A program made the position numbers and the translations under genes. From contig NZ_FOOQ01000001.1 of the NCBI RefSeq assembly GCF_900113245.1, positions 1,364,001-1,428,000 of the forward strand: DNA of 64,000 nucleotides, in the 5' to 3' direction. This document shows positions 46,143 to 55,818 of this stretch, piece by piece. This DNA is from Halopelagius inordinatus (GTDB taxonomy: Archaea; Halobacteriota; Halobacteria; Halobacteriales; Haloferacaceae). Within the stretch, counting starts at the first letter, position 1, and each line of letters begins with the position of its first letter. A model generated the notes under the pieces. That model saw nothing but the letters and a program-made list of their open reading frames with translations. It ran no database searches and was not told the origin of the DNA.

Positions 46143-46152
46143 GGCCGCCGCG

Positions 46153-46776
46153 TCACGTCCACTCGATTCTGTACAGTTCCGTCTCGATGTCTTTCGAGTC
46201 CTCGCCGTGGAAGTCGAACTGGCTCTCCAGCGTGAACGTCGCGCGGAACGCGTGAGTCACCTCGCCGCCCTCGTCTTCTGTGAACGCCTCGACGAACTCT
46301 CGGGACCCGGCGTTGTGAATCGAGTACGAGACGTCAGCCACCTCCGCGGCGGTGGAGAGAAACGCGCGGTCGGCGTGTTCGTGGCCCCGTTGCGCGCCGA
46401 ACGGCGGGTTCATGAGCACCGTGGTCGGCCCCTCCGGGCGGAGTGGCGGGCGCGTCGCGTCCGCGAGCACCCAGTCGATTTCGGTCGTCGTCCCGACGCG
46501 GACGCGGTTCTCCACCGCCGTCTCCAACGCCTCGCGGTCGATATCGACGCCGACGACCCGATTCGGACCGCGGAGTGCCGCGCCGAGTGCGAGCATGCCC
46601 GTTCCCGTGCCGAGGTCCACGACGGTTCGGTTCTCCACGTCGCCGTTGAGGTCCGCGACGTGGACGACGTGCGCGGCGAGATCCGGCGGGGTCGGATACT
46701 GTTCGAGGTCCGCGCGCGGCGCGTCGAACCCCGCGACGACCGCCAGTTGCGTCTCCAAGGCGGATTTCGTCGGCAT
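46153..46776 (-). CDS. METTL5-like RNA adenine methyltransferase
   Basis: 207 residues. SAM site VVDLGTGTGMLALGAAL, Asp in GVDIDREALE, and catalytic NPPF in VLMNPPFGAQRGHEHADRAF. The early LEQYPTPPDLAAHVV is typical of the METTL5-like archaeal methyltransferases that modify rRNA. Role inferred from family. It overlaps the next upstream gene by one base (46776). Confidence 0.87.
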   Translation of the reverse strand: MPTKSALETQLAVVAGFDAPRADLEQYPTPPDLAAHVVHVADLNGDVENRTVVDLGTGTGMLALGAALRGPNRVVGVDIDREALETAVENRVRVGTTTEIDWVLADATRPPLRPEGPTTVLMNPPFGAQRGHEHADRAFLSTAAEVADVSYSIHNAGSREFVEAFTEDEGGEVTHAFRATFTLESQFDFHGEDSKDIETELYRIEWT

Positions 46777-47192
46777 CAGCGAGACAGTGTACCGGAGATA
46801 TCGACCGCGACGCCCTCTCTGCGTCCGCGTTCCTCGACGGCGCGGAGGGCCGCGCGGGCGGCGTCTTCGTCCGCGGCGTCGGTCACCGTCACGTCGACGC
46901 GGGCCGCACCGAGGAACGCGGCCGCGCGGACGACCCCGCGAACGTCGTCTGCGACCGCCTGAGTCGCGAGTTGACAGTCCTCGTCGAAACAGGTCTCGAC
47001 GGTCACTACGGCGGGTTGGCGGCCCTCTGCGGCGAGTCCGGCCTTCAGGTCCCGCAGGTACGACGGCGCCGTCGAGGCCAACTCGCTCGCTTCGATTCGG
47101 ACGGGCGTCACGTCCGCGACGGTGTCGGCGTCGATGGTCTCTGCAACGTCGGCGCTCCCGTTCGGTGCGTTCGTCGTGCTCATGTTGCTCAC
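46776..47192 (-). CDS. Haloarchaeal conserved protein of unknown function
   Basis: 138 residues, or 135 from the second ATG at 47183. Acidic, alpha/beta pattern: VTPVRIEASELAS, VVTVETCFDEDCQLATQ and VRAAAFLGAARVDVTV. Two cysteines (CFDEDC) may be metal-binding or structural. It overlaps the methyltransferase start by one base, so the two are coupled, suggesting an RNA-related role. Confidence 0.65.
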   Translation of the reverse strand: MSNMSTTNAPNGSADVAETIDADTVADVTPVRIEASELASTAPSYLRDLKAGLAAEGRQPAVVTVETCFDEDCQLATQAVADDVRGVVRAAAFLGAARVDVTVTDAADEDAARAALRAVEERGRREGVAVDISGTLSR

Positions 47193-47876
47193 CGATAGTC
47201 ACCGGTTATACAAAAGCCTTTTCGAAATGAGCAATAGTAATATTACCGCCCCGTTATCGCGGTGCGACGACGCGGAGAAGCGAGAGTGAAACAGTCGGGG
47301 CCACTCAAGTGAGACGGGTGGTAACTAGTACCGGGGAGCACGCTCCGCTTCCCTCCCCCGAGACAGGTCCGCCGTTCGATATCGAGCGTCGCGCCCGCAG
47401 TCGTCGTTCGGTTCCCCGTGACTGCGTCGCACGCGCCCGCAGTCCGCGCCCAGTCTCGCCCGTCGCGCACCGTTCACGTTCGGTAAATGTACCACCGAAC
47501 AGACAGAGGTATCCTCGTGCTCGTCGGACGGGTTCGATTTGCGTCGCTTCGGTATCTCGACTGCGAAGTGGCCGACGACGTCGCGCGAACCGTCGGAAAA
47601 CGCGACGTTCACCGCGTCTCCGTCCGCGACAGACGTGACTATCACGCGGACGTCACCGTCGGAGGTGCCTCCGGCCTGCATCTCCCGTCCCGACTTCGAC
47701 GCGAGAGGCCGCGAGAGGCACAGAGAGGGCCGAGACTCGCCGTACGCGTTCGTCGGTCACCGCGGCCGCGCGTCCTCGACGGGACCCGAGTCGTCGGTTC
47801 TCCGACGCGATAATCGGTTAGTTCGCTCATACGTTAGCACAAAGGTTTAAATTTGCGCTCCACCACAAACCTTATA
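47193..47876. other. 684-bp gene-poor region before tfb
   Basis: No frame gives convincing acidic haloarchaeal protein. A minus frame (about 47325-47750) has a VRVIVTSVADGDAVNVAFSDG stretch but soon becomes arginine-rich. The region ends in the tfb promoter. A noncoding RNA or a decayed gene is possible; no fold is recognised. Confidence 0.45.
47844..47855 (+). promoter_or_regulatory. TATA box of tfb
   Basis: GGTTTAAATTTG centred about 27 bases before the ATG at 47877, with A-rich upstream bases (CACAAA) as BRE-like. Leaderless spacing. Confidence 0.6.
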
Positions 47877-48836
47877 ATGGAACGTCCCAGCCGCCAGCGC
47901 CAGCGAGAGCAGGAGTCGGAGACTGAAACAGAGGCTGACGAACTCATCGCGTGCCCGGAGTGTGAGTCCACCGACATCGTCACCGACGCAGACCAGGGTG
48001 AACTCGTCTGTGACGACTGCGGGCTGGTCTTAGACGAACGACAGATAGACCGCGGTCCCGAGTGGCGCGCGTTCAACCACTCGGAGCGACAGTCGAAGTC
48101 TCGCGTCGGCGCGCCGATAACGGAGACGATGCACGACCGAGGGCTGACGACGACCATCGACTGGAAGGACAAAGACGCCTACGGCCGGTCGCTCTCCTCG
48201 GAGAAGCGCTCGCAGATGCACCGTCTCCGCAAGTGGCAGGAGCGAATCCGAACGAAGGACGCGGGCGAGCGCAACCTCCAGTTCGCGCTCTCCGAAATCG
48301 ACCGCATGGCCTCCGCACTCGGCGTCCCGCGGTCGGTCCGAGAAGTCGCGTCCGTCATCTATCGCCGCGCGCTGAACGAGGACCTCATTCGCGGCCGGTC
48401 CATCGAGGGCGTCGCCACCTCAGCGCTGTACGCCGCCTGCCGTCAGGAGGGCATCCCCCGGTCGCTCGACGAAGTCGCGGAAGTATCTCGCGTTCCGCAA
48501 AAAGAGATCGGCCGGACCTACCGCTACATCTCTCAAGAACTGGGTCTCGAACTGAAGCCCGTCGACCCGAAGCAGTTCGTCCCCCGTTTTGCCTCCGCTC
48601 TCGGTCTCTCCGAGGAGGTACAGGCGAAAGCGACCGAGATAATCGACGTCTCCGCCGAACAGGGACTGCTCTCGGGGAAGTCGCCGACCGGATTCGCCGC
48701 CGCGGCCATCTACGCCGCGTCGCTTCTGTGCAACGAGAAGAAGACCCAACGCGAAGTCGCCGATGTCGCGCAGGTGACCGAGGTCACCATCCGCAACCGC
48801 TATCAAGAGCAGATCGAAGCGATGGGCTTCCGCTGA
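47877..48836 (+). CDS. tfb: Transcription initiation factor IIB
   Basis: 320 residues. The N-terminal zinc ribbon uses CPEC and CDDC (residues about 25-45) and binds RNA polymerase. The B-finger follows ([21 protein letters not shown]). Two cyclin-like repeats ([21 protein letters not shown] and [18 protein letters not shown]) bind TBP and DNA. The HTH near [18 protein letters not shown] reads the BRE. It is one of several TFBs expected in haloarchaea; its specific regulon is unknown. Confidence 0.97.
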   Translation: MERPSRQRQREQESETETEADELIACPECESTDIVTDADQGELVCDDCGLVLDERQIDRGPEWRAFNHSERQSKSRVGAPITETMHDRGLTTTIDWKDKDAYGRSLSSEKRSQMHRLRKWQERIRTKDAGERNLQFALSEIDRMASALGVPRSVREVASVIYRRALNEDLIRGRSIEGVATSALYAACRQEGIPRSLDEVAEVSRVPQKEIGRTYRYISQELGLELKPVDPKQFVPRFASALGLSEEVQAKATEIIDVSAEQGLLSGKSPTGFAAAAIYAASLLCNEKKTQREVADVAQVTEVTIRNRYQEQIEAMGFR

Positions 48837-48845
48837 GTCGGCGTC

Positions 48846-50630
48846 TCACGTCGCTCGGACGACCGAATCGGTCTCCTCTCTTCTCTCCGTTCCTCGCCGT
48901 TCGACGAAGACGACCGTCTCTCGACCCCACAGGCCGAGTCGGTACGTCGTCGCCTTGTAGTCCTCGCCGAGTCTGTCGCGCATCTGTCCGCGGAGACTCG
49001 GAGTCGTGACGACCACCGGCGGCACGGGGTCGCCGCGCTCTGCGCCTTGGTCGAACGTCGTCACGTTCTCGGTGCTTATCTCGTCTACTCCGGCGCGTTC
49101 GAAGTACCACGGAAGCGGGAGCCTGTTGCCCCACGCGTCCACCACCGGGGGGTGTTCGGTTCCGGGGTCCCACCCCGTCGCGTACTCGGACCCGACGTAC
49201 AGCACCTCCGGCGTCGACCGGTCGCCGTCGGCGAACCGAGAGACGTTCGCGACGAGCGGTTCGATATCGTCGCTCGGTTGGGCGAACTGCGCGAGGCGAT
49301 TCTCTCGGTCGGAGGGGCCGTAGACGCTCGACGCGGTCACCGCACCGGCTTGCGCGAACACCGCGAGAAAGACGAGAACCACCGCCGCCACCGTCGCCGC
49401 GTCCGCGGACGCGAGACCGGTCTCCGTCGCGTCTGTCGTCCGCACCGCCGCGACGGCACCGTACAACAGGAGGGAGATACCGACCGCCGCGGGAAGCGAC
49501 AGGGGAAGGAGGACGTGGACGGCGACCCACGGCGCGGACACCTCGGTGACGACGGGAAAGACGAACGCCGCCGCCGCGCCCCAGTAGACGAACCCGGCGA
49601 CGAGCGGTCGGTCTCTCCCGCGGGCGTACCGCGTCCAGAGAAACGCCGCCGCGGCCGCGACCAGTATCGGGAGGCCCGTCCGTGCCAGCGTGTCGGCGAT
49701 ATCGGCGAGATACGGGAAGAGTTCGTGGGTACCTGCGGGGTACCGACCCGCCACGCGGACGCCGAAGAACCGCCAGACCGCGCCGCCCGTCGCCTCCCAG
49801 AGGACGAGATGCCACGTCGTCGGCGACCACAGGCCGACGTCGGCCTGCGAACCCGCGCGCGGAGCGAAGCAGTAGACGGTCGTCGCGAGGAAAATCAAAG
49901 CGGCGCGCCCGACGACGTTCCACCGACCCCTGATGCGGTCACGGAGGTCGGCAATCCGCGCCTTAGCGGACGCGCCCCCGTCCACGACGACACTCGGTTG
50001 GTCGAAGATGAGGACGCCCGCGGCGGCCCAACAGAGGAGATATCCCGCGGCGAACCCCGAGGAGGCGACCGCAAGCGGAAGCGCCGCCGCCGCGGCGTAC
50101 GCGTCGCGACGACTCCCTCGGTCGTACGCGCGAAGCGCGAACCCGACGAACGCCAACGCGAAGAACGCGAGCGGAACGTCGCCGCGGAGGAATCGCGAGT
50201 AGTAGACGAAAAGTGGGTTGAGAGCCAGCAGGGCCGCGAAGACGACGGTCTCGACGCCGTCGAGTCGGTCGCGAAAGAGGAGGGCACAGAGCGGTAAGAG
50301 ACCGCCGAGGACGGCCACGGGGAGTCGCGCCGTCGCGTCCGACGCGCCGAGGAAGGCGAAGACGTGGCGGTCGAGGAGGTACAGAAGCGGTCCGCCGGCG
50401 ACGGGACGGTACTCGAAGGCCCCCGTTTCGAGATATCTGAGCGTCCAGTAGCCGACGCGGGCCTCGTCCCAGTGGAACGGACGCGCCCCGAGGGAGACGA
50501 GACGCGCGAGGAGGGCCACCGCGGCGAGACCGACGACGGCGGCGACGACGGCGTCCCACCGGCGCGGGCGCGACGGGCCGTCCGTCGAACCCCCCCTCCT
50601 TCGCCCACCGTCGGCAGCGTCGCGAGACAT
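48846..50630 (-). CDS. Agl23-like multi-helix membrane glycosyltransferase-family protein
   Basis: 594 residues, about 12 helices. The region near residue 50 (ARPFHWDEARVGYWTLRYLE) has the DEA/WDE motif of GT39/GT83-like enzymes that use polyprenyl-phosphate sugars. The layout resembles the haloarchaeal Agl23 (flippase-activity-associated) family. A large extracellular loop region follows the last helices (residues about 480-594). Sugar donor unknown. Convergent with tfb. Confidence 0.8.
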   Translation of the reverse strand: MSRDAADGGRRRGGSTDGPSRPRRWDAVVAAVVGLAAVALLARLVSLGARPFHWDEARVGYWTLRYLETGAFEYRPVAGGPLLYLLDRHVFAFLGASDATARLPVAVLGGLLPLCALLFRDRLDGVETVVFAALLALNPLFVYYSRFLRGDVPLAFFALAFVGFALRAYDRGSRRDAYAAAAALPLAVASSGFAAGYLLCWAAAGVLIFDQPSVVVDGGASAKARIADLRDRIRGRWNVVGRAALIFLATTVYCFAPRAGSQADVGLWSPTTWHLVLWEATGGAVWRFFGVRVAGRYPAGTHELFPYLADIADTLARTGLPILVAAAAAFLWTRYARGRDRPLVAGFVYWGAAAAFVFPVVTEVSAPWVAVHVLLPLSLPAAVGISLLLYGAVAAVRTTDATETGLASADAATVAAVVLVFLAVFAQAGAVTASSVYGPSDRENRLAQFAQPSDDIEPLVANVSRFADGDRSTPEVLYVGSEYATGWDPGTEHPPVVDAWGNRLPLPWYFERAGVDEISTENVTTFDQGAERGDPVPPVVVTTPSLRGQMRDRLGEDYKATTYRLGLWGRETVVFVERRGTERREETDSVVRAT

Positions 50631-50728
50631 GCCGGTGTCTCGCGCGTGCCCGGGTAGAAGCTTTTTGGTGCGCGGACGCCTCGGCGCGGTTCGCAAGGCA
50701 CAAGCGGCGTCGCGGCCGATGCGACGGC

Positions 50729-51046
50729 ATGTCACTCGTGGAGTCGCTTCCGCCGCGACCGTTATCTCCGAAGGAACTCACCGGTCTCAACACCGCGGAC
50801 GCGTTCGAGTTGGCCGTCTCCGTCGAGAGCGACGACGGCGACGAGGCTCGGAGCCTCCTCCTCGCGACGGACGCGTGGGTCAAGGCTCTCGCGTTCGACG
50901 GGGGGTCGTGGACTCTCGTCGAGACGGTGTCGCTGGACGGGAGAGAGCGAATCGAGGGGTTGCAGGCCTGCGAAGAGGCGGTACGCGAGTTCCGCGGGGA
51001 GGCCGAGGGTACGGAGGATGCGAGAGACGCCGCCGACGCGTCGTGA
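50729..51046 (+). CDS. Conserved haloarchaeal protein of unknown function
   Basis: 105 residues, acidic. MSLVESLPPRPLSPKELTGL, then a beta-rich core with SLLLATDAWVKALAFDGGSWTLVET. No motif recognised. Lies 99 bases from the divergent Agl23 gene and upstream of a Usp. Confidence 0.65.
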   Translation: MSLVESLPPRPLSPKELTGLNTADAFELAVSVESDDGDEARSLLLATDAWVKALAFDGGSWTLVETVSLDGRERIEGLQACEEAVREFRGEAEGTEDARDAADAS

Positions 51047-51099
51047 GAACCGCCGGACCCGGGCCTAGTTTCTAACCGTCCCCCTGCGTACGACACCGT

Positions 51100-51561
51100 A
51101 TGTACGAGCGAATACTCGTTCCGACCGACGGGAGTCGAGCGACGGAGAGAGCGGTGCGTAACGCACTCGACATCGCCGGGAAGTACGACGCCACCGTTCA
51201 CGCCCTGTACGTGGTGGATACGAGCGTCTACTCCTCTATCGAAGCGGGGGCGGACGTCGTCATCGAATCGCTCCACGAGGAGGGACAGACCGCGGTCGAC
51301 GAGGTAGCCGACCGCGCGCGCGCCGCGGGCGTCGAAGCTGAGACGGAAGTCGTCTCCGGGTCGGCCCACCAGGCCATCCTCGACTACGCCGACGAGGAGG
51401 CGATAGACCTCATCGTGATGGGGACGCACGGCCGGACCGGAATCGACCGGTATCTGCTCGGGAGCGTCACCGAGAAGGTCGTCAGAAGCTCCGACGTGCC
51501 GGTTCTGACGGTTCGGATGGACGAGGAGGCGGGCGACGCGGCCGGCGAACCCGCCGACTGA
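51100..51561 (+). CDS. Universal stress protein (UspA family)
   Basis: 153 residues. MYERILVPTDGSRATERAV opens the fold; MGTHGRTGIDRYLLGSVTEKVVRSS is the complete ATP-binding motif. Single Usp domain. Third Usp in this window; all are unlinked to each other. Preceded by about 50 bases containing no strong TATA. Confidence 0.93.
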   Translation: MYERILVPTDGSRATERAVRNALDIAGKYDATVHALYVVDTSVYSSIEAGADVVIESLHEEGQTAVDEVADRARAAGVEAETEVVSGSAHQAILDYADEEAIDLIVMGTHGRTGIDRYLLGSVTEKVVRSSDVPVLTVRMDEEAGDAAGEPAD

Positions 51562-51637
51562 GTCGGAGATGAGACCTTTTTTCGAGGACGGAATCGCTCC
51601 ATAAAGAGTTTAGGCGCGGTCCGCCGTACCGAAGTTC

Positions 51638-51964
51638 ATGACCGAGTACACCGTCGAGTTCGTCGGGACGGGCGAGACCATCGAAGTGTCCGACAAACAG
51701 ACCATCCTCAAAGCCTGTATCGACGAGGGAATCGCACAGGAGTACTCCTGTCGCGTCGGCATGTGTCTGGCCTGTTCGGCCGAAATCGTCGAGGGCGACG
51801 TGACCCAACCGGCCGCCCGAGGGCTGACGGACGAGGAAGCAGAGGAGTTCGCTCTGACCTGCATGGCGCGCCCCCAAAGCGACCTGAAACTCGACCGCGG
51901 CGTCTACCCCCCGAGCATCGAGGACGACGCCGCCTCGTCTGCCGCCGCGGCCGACGACGACTGA
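51638..51964 (+). CDS. 2Fe-2S ferredoxin
   Basis: 108 residues. EYSCRVGMCLACSAEIVEGDV and the later LTCMARPQSDLKL supply the four cysteines of a plant-type [2Fe-2S] cluster. The short length and acidic tail (DDAASSAAAADDD) are typical of haloarchaeal ferredoxins. Electron carrier in the cytoplasm; partner unknown. Confidence 0.93.
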   Translation: MTEYTVEFVGTGETIEVSDKQTILKACIDEGIAQEYSCRVGMCLACSAEIVEGDVTQPAARGLTDEEAEEFALTCMARPQSDLKLDRGVYPPSIEDDAASSAAAADDD

Positions 51965-52169
51965 CGGAGTCGCCGCCGAGAACGCGCGTTTTTCGCCGCA
52001 GTCGGTGACGCGTAGCGCAGACGACGAGCACCGCGAACGGTTGTCACACGGCCCGCCGCCCGGAGCGAGGGCGTCTCGTCCGACGAGGCGTCGCCGGGGC
52101 GCGTCGTAGCTTCGAGCGGAACTCGCCGAGACGGCAAGAGGCGACTGATTCGGAGGCCAATAGGCCGGT

Positions 52170-52784
52170 ATGTCCGCAGACGAGAGCGACCGAGAGGGGA
52201 ACGTTCACGAACGAGTCGACGCCGCCGCCGACGAACGCGACGACTGGGCGAGACGGCGACGCAAGGGAATTCCGACGGACGAACGACTGCTCGTCGTCGC
52301 GTGCATGGACGAGCGAATCCCCGTCGAGTCCGCGTTGGGACTCGAACTCGGCGACGCGCAGGTGTACCGCAACGCCGGCGGAAAAGTCACGGACGACGTG
52401 ATTCGGAGTGCGGCGCTGACGACGAACTTCTTCGATACCGAGGAGATTATCGTGGTGAACCACACGGACTGCGGCATGATGAGCGCGCCCGACGACGCCG
52501 TCGTAGAGGGACTCGAAGCCCAAGCGGGCGGGTCCCTGGAGGACGTGCATCTCGACCCGTCGCTGCCGGAACTCGACATCGGCGACGCGTCGATAGCCGA
52601 CTGGGTCCGCATGACCGACGACATCGACGAGGCGTGCGCGGCGCAGGTGGCGTACCTCGAAGACCACGAACTGATTCCGGACGACGTGACCGTGACGGGG
52701 TACGTCTACGAAGTCGAGAGCGGGGAACTCAGACGCCCGGGCGAACGCGTCGCCGCGCGGGTGAACACGAGAGTCGAGGAGTGA
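52170..52784 (+). CDS. Beta-carbonic anhydrase (Cab-like)
   Basis: 204 residues. Zinc-site segments LLVVACMDERIPVESALG (Cys, Asp, Arg) and IVVNHTDCGMMSAP (His, Cys) match the Cab-type beta class. Interconverts CO2 and bicarbonate. A longer C-terminus than bacterial forms. Convergent with the rhodanese-MBL gene. Confidence 0.88.
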   Translation: MSADESDREGNVHERVDAAADERDDWARRRRKGIPTDERLLVVACMDERIPVESALGLELGDAQVYRNAGGKVTDDVIRSAALTTNFFDTEEIIVVNHTDCGMMSAPDDAVVEGLEAQAGGSLEDVHLDPSLPELDIGDASIADWVRMTDDIDEACAAQVAYLEDHELIPDDVTVTGYVYEVESGELRRPGERVAARVNTRVEE

Positions 52785-52798
52785 GGGCGTAGTCGCCG

Positions 52799-53995
52799 CT
52801 AGGCCGTCGCGGCGCAGTTGTTCGGGCCGAGTTCCAACTCGAACGCCTCCTCGTCGTCCACCGCCTCGCGGCCGAGGTTCGCCGCTACGAGCGTCTCGTA
52901 GTTGGCGGGCCGCGGCGGCATGTTTTCGAGGACGTGCGCGACGAACGCCTCCTCGTCCATCGAGAGCGCCGACAGTCTCCCGCGAAGCGTTCCGAGCGTC
53001 GCCGCGTACGTCCCGTCGGCGGCGGCGTCCGCGGCGTCGCTGTAGTGGCCGGGCGCGACGGTCATCTCGTCGTCGAACGCCGCGTACGTCTCAGTCAGGG
53101 TGCGGTGGAGTCGCCGTGCGGCGGCGGGTGCGCCCTCGTCGCCCGCCTCTAAATCGGGGCGGGCGACGCTCTCGACGAAGAGGCTGTCGCCGGAGAAAAG
53201 CAGGTCCGAGAGCCGGTACGCCGTCATCTCGGAGGTGTGTCCGGGCGCGCCGACGGCGGTGAGCGTCGCGTCCCCGACGCGAATCTCCGCGCCGTCCGCG
53301 ACGACTCGAACGTCGTACTCGTCGGCGCCGTCGTAGGTGAGGCCCCTCTCGCGGGCACCCTCCGGAACGACGACGTCCGCGCCCGTCAGGTCCGCCACGT
53401 CCCGGACGCCGCTGACGTGGTCGGCGTGGACGTGCGTGTCGAGGGCGTATCGGAGTTCCGCACCGCGTTCGCGGGCGTCTTCGACGTACCTGTCGGCGAA
53501 AGCCCGAAGGGGGTCCACGACGGCCGCCTCCCCGTCGGAGACGACGAGGTAGGAGAGGCATCCGCTCGACGGCCGCCGGTACTGGAGCACCGTCGCGCCG
53601 CCGGACGGGCTGTGAGCAACCGAACTCCGCTCGGTTCCGTCCGCCGCCGCGGACAGTTCGCTCGCGACGTAGACGCGCGCCCATCCGCGCATCCCCCGTT
53701 CGAGGTTCTCGGCGTCGAACCCCTCGTCTCGGAGGAGTTCCGCGACGTAGTCGCTCGCCTCCCCGCGGCCGCAGACGACGACTGTTCGCTCCGTCTCCGA
53801 CAGGTCGTGTTCGGACGCGAGGGTCCCGACGGTCCCCTGCACGTCGGCCGTCATGAACCGGGCGTAGGGAACGACGGACGTCTCGACCGAGTCCCCGGAG
53901 ACGTGCCACGAGTCGTACTCCTCTCGGTTCCGAACGTCGAGGAGGCGAACCGAGTCGCCGCGTTCTATCGCTCGGTGAAGTTCCTCGGGAGTCAT
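52799..53995 (-). CDS. Rhodanese-MBL fold sulfur-handling protein (persulfide-dioxygenase-like)
   Basis: 398 residues from the ATG at 53995. Residues 1-110 form a rhodanese domain (VRLLDVRNREEYDSWHVSG, active Cys in VVVCGRGEASDYVAELLRDEGF). Residues about 135-398 form a metallo-beta-lactamase domain with THVHADHVSGVRD, VGAPGHTSEMTAYRL and LFSGDSLFVE. This order (rhodanese first) is opposite to the common fusion. It likely oxidises or transfers persulfide sulfur. Confidence 0.85.
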   Translation of the reverse strand: MTPEELHRAIERGDSVRLLDVRNREEYDSWHVSGDSVETSVVPYARFMTADVQGTVGTLASEHDLSETERTVVVCGRGEASDYVAELLRDEGFDAENLERGMRGWARVYVASELSAAADGTERSSVAHSPSGGATVLQYRRPSSGCLSYLVVSDGEAAVVDPLRAFADRYVEDARERGAELRYALDTHVHADHVSGVRDVADLTGADVVVPEGARERGLTYDGADEYDVRVVADGAEIRVGDATLTAVGAPGHTSEMTAYRLSDLLFSGDSLFVESVARPDLEAGDEGAPAAARRLHRTLTETYAAFDDEMTVAPGHYSDAADAAADGTYAATLGTLRGRLSALSMDEEAFVAHVLENMPPRPANYETLVAANLGREAVDDEEAFELELGPNNCAATA

Positions 53996-54043
53996 GCCCG
54001 AGGCTACGTCGGCGAGAGGCAAGAACGCTCCGCGGACCCGACT

Positions 54044-55711
54044 TCAGTCGTCGGCGTCGCGAACTCTCTCGGCGACCCCCGGAGGCATCTCGGTTCCGCC
54101 GTCGGTGCCGACGTCGACGGGTCCGGGCGGCGAGGCGTCCGCGGAGACGCCGTCCGGGGCGGGCGAATCGTCGTCTTCCACGAGGCGGCCGGTCGCATCG
54201 CTGATTGCGCGCACCTTCGAGGTCTGGTCGTGGCTGGCCTCGGCGACGTCGTCCACCGCGTCCGCCGTCTCGTTCGCGCGTTCGCGGGCGACTTCGACCA
54301 TCGAGGAGACCTGTTCGGCGCTGACCGCTTGGTTGTCCGTCGCCTCGGCGACTTCGGCGATACCGTCCGTCGTTCGCTCGACCGCGTCGACAATCTCGCC
54401 GAGACTGCTCATCGCGTCCTCGCCGCGGTCGATTCCCTCGTGGAGTTTCTCCGTGGTCTGCGAGAGACTCTCGACGGTCTCGTCCGCCTCCGTCTGAACG
54501 CTGTTTACGGTCTCTTCGACTTCGGCCGCGCGGGCTTGCGACTCCTCGGCCAACGACTTGACCTCGTTTGCGACGACGGCGAAGCCCTCCCCCGCATCGC
54601 CCGCCCGCGCCGCCTCGATGGAGGCGTTGAGAGCGAGCAGGTTCGTCTGTTCGGCGATGTCGTTTATGGTCTCTATGACCTCGTCTATCTCGTCTATCTG
54701 GCGTCGGAGGCGGCGAACGTCGTCGGACGCCTCGACGGCGGAGTCGGACACCTCCTCCATGACGTCGATGGCTTGGTCGGCCGCGGATTCGCCCTCGGCC
54801 GCCAGTTCGGCCGCCTCGGAACTCGTCCGTTCGACTTCCTCCGCCGTCGCCGCGACTTCCTCGACGGTGGCGCTCATCTGCGACACTTCCTCGGAGACGG
54901 TCTCCATGTCCGTGGCCTGTTCGTTCGCGATGTCGCGGATGCTCTCTGCGCGGTCTGAGACGACCTCAGAAGAGTCTATGAGTTCGTCTACGGGCGCGCT
55001 GACGTCCCGTTCGACGTCGGCGGCGAGTTCCCGTCGGCGGGCCGCTTGCGTGCGGGCCTGTTCGCTGTAGGAGTGGATGTACGTCTCCATGGCGACCTGC
55101 TGGTCCATCGAGAGGAGTTTCAGAATCGAGAGCGCTCGTTCGACCACGGCGTCGACGGCGTCCGCGACGTTCTCACCCGCGGCGTCGCCGCCGTCGAGGC
55201 CGAGGCGGCCGAGAACGCCGGTGGGCGACGTATCGGACGGCCCGCCGAACTCCCGTTTGACCTCCTCGCCGATGGCCGAGATGAGGCCCTCGTAGTAGAC
55301 GTTGTACGCGCCGAGGTAGAACGTCGGGCCCACGTCGAGGTAGTCGTGAATCTTTCCGATACGGGCCCGCCGCGCGAAGTACTCCCTGTCGTACTCGCCG
55401 CGCCCGAGGCTCTCGACGTAGTTCGCTTGGTCCCGTCTGAGCACGTCGAGTCCCTTCGTCGAACTGTCGATGATGTCGACGGCGTCGGCGTGGTCGGTCA
55501 GGTGGTCGTAGAACGTCTCGGAGAGGTCCGCAGACACCGACTCGAAGAGGTGGTCCATCTCCGCGAGGCGCCGCGCGTCCGCGTCCGTGAACTGATTGAA
55601 CTCCTTTCGCCACTGAATCTCGTCGCTGTCGACGCCGAGTTCCTCGAGGAGGCCCTCGCCGTCGACGGATCCCCGAATCGCCGCGTCGACCGAGGGCGCG
55701 TTGTCTGCCAT
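54044..55711 (-). CDS. HemAT-like aerotaxis transducer (protoglobin-MCP)
   Basis: 555 residues, soluble. Residues 15-195 are a protoglobin: [20 protein letters not shown], a proximal-His candidate in [21 protein letters not shown]. Residues about 270-545 are a methyl-accepting signalling coiled coil with [18 protein letters not shown] and [17 protein letters not shown]. Binds O2 via heme and controls CheA. No membrane helix. Adjacent chemotaxis genes are absent. Confidence 0.92.
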   Translation of the reverse strand: MADNAPSVDAAIRGSVDGEGLLEELGVDSDEIQWRKEFNQFTDADARRLAEMDHLFESVSADLSETFYDHLTDHADAVDIIDSSTKGLDVLRRDQANYVESLGRGEYDREYFARRARIGKIHDYLDVGPTFYLGAYNVYYEGLISAIGEEVKREFGGPSDTSPTGVLGRLGLDGGDAAGENVADAVDAVVERALSILKLLSMDQQVAMETYIHSYSEQARTQAARRRELAADVERDVSAPVDELIDSSEVVSDRAESIRDIANEQATDMETVSEEVSQMSATVEEVAATAEEVERTSSEAAELAAEGESAADQAIDVMEEVSDSAVEASDDVRRLRRQIDEIDEVIETINDIAEQTNLLALNASIEAARAGDAGEGFAVVANEVKSLAEESQARAAEVEETVNSVQTEADETVESLSQTTEKLHEGIDRGEDAMSSLGEIVDAVERTTDGIAEVAEATDNQAVSAEQVSSMVEVARERANETADAVDDVAEASHDQTSKVRAISDATGRLVEDDDSPAPDGVSADASPPGPVDVGTDGGTEMPPGVAERVRDADD

Positions 55712-55818
55712 ACCGAATCGTCGGGTAGTTCGGTCCTTGAATATTACCTGCCAGTTATCAGCCGGAATAACCGCACGGCGGGCGAAGTTTCACGGGACGC
55801 CGACGCGTCTCTCGACGC

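Noticed and set aside
47325-47750. Minus-strand frame before tfb
   Set aside because: One segment looks protein-like, but the rest is basic and no start, family or promoter is evident.
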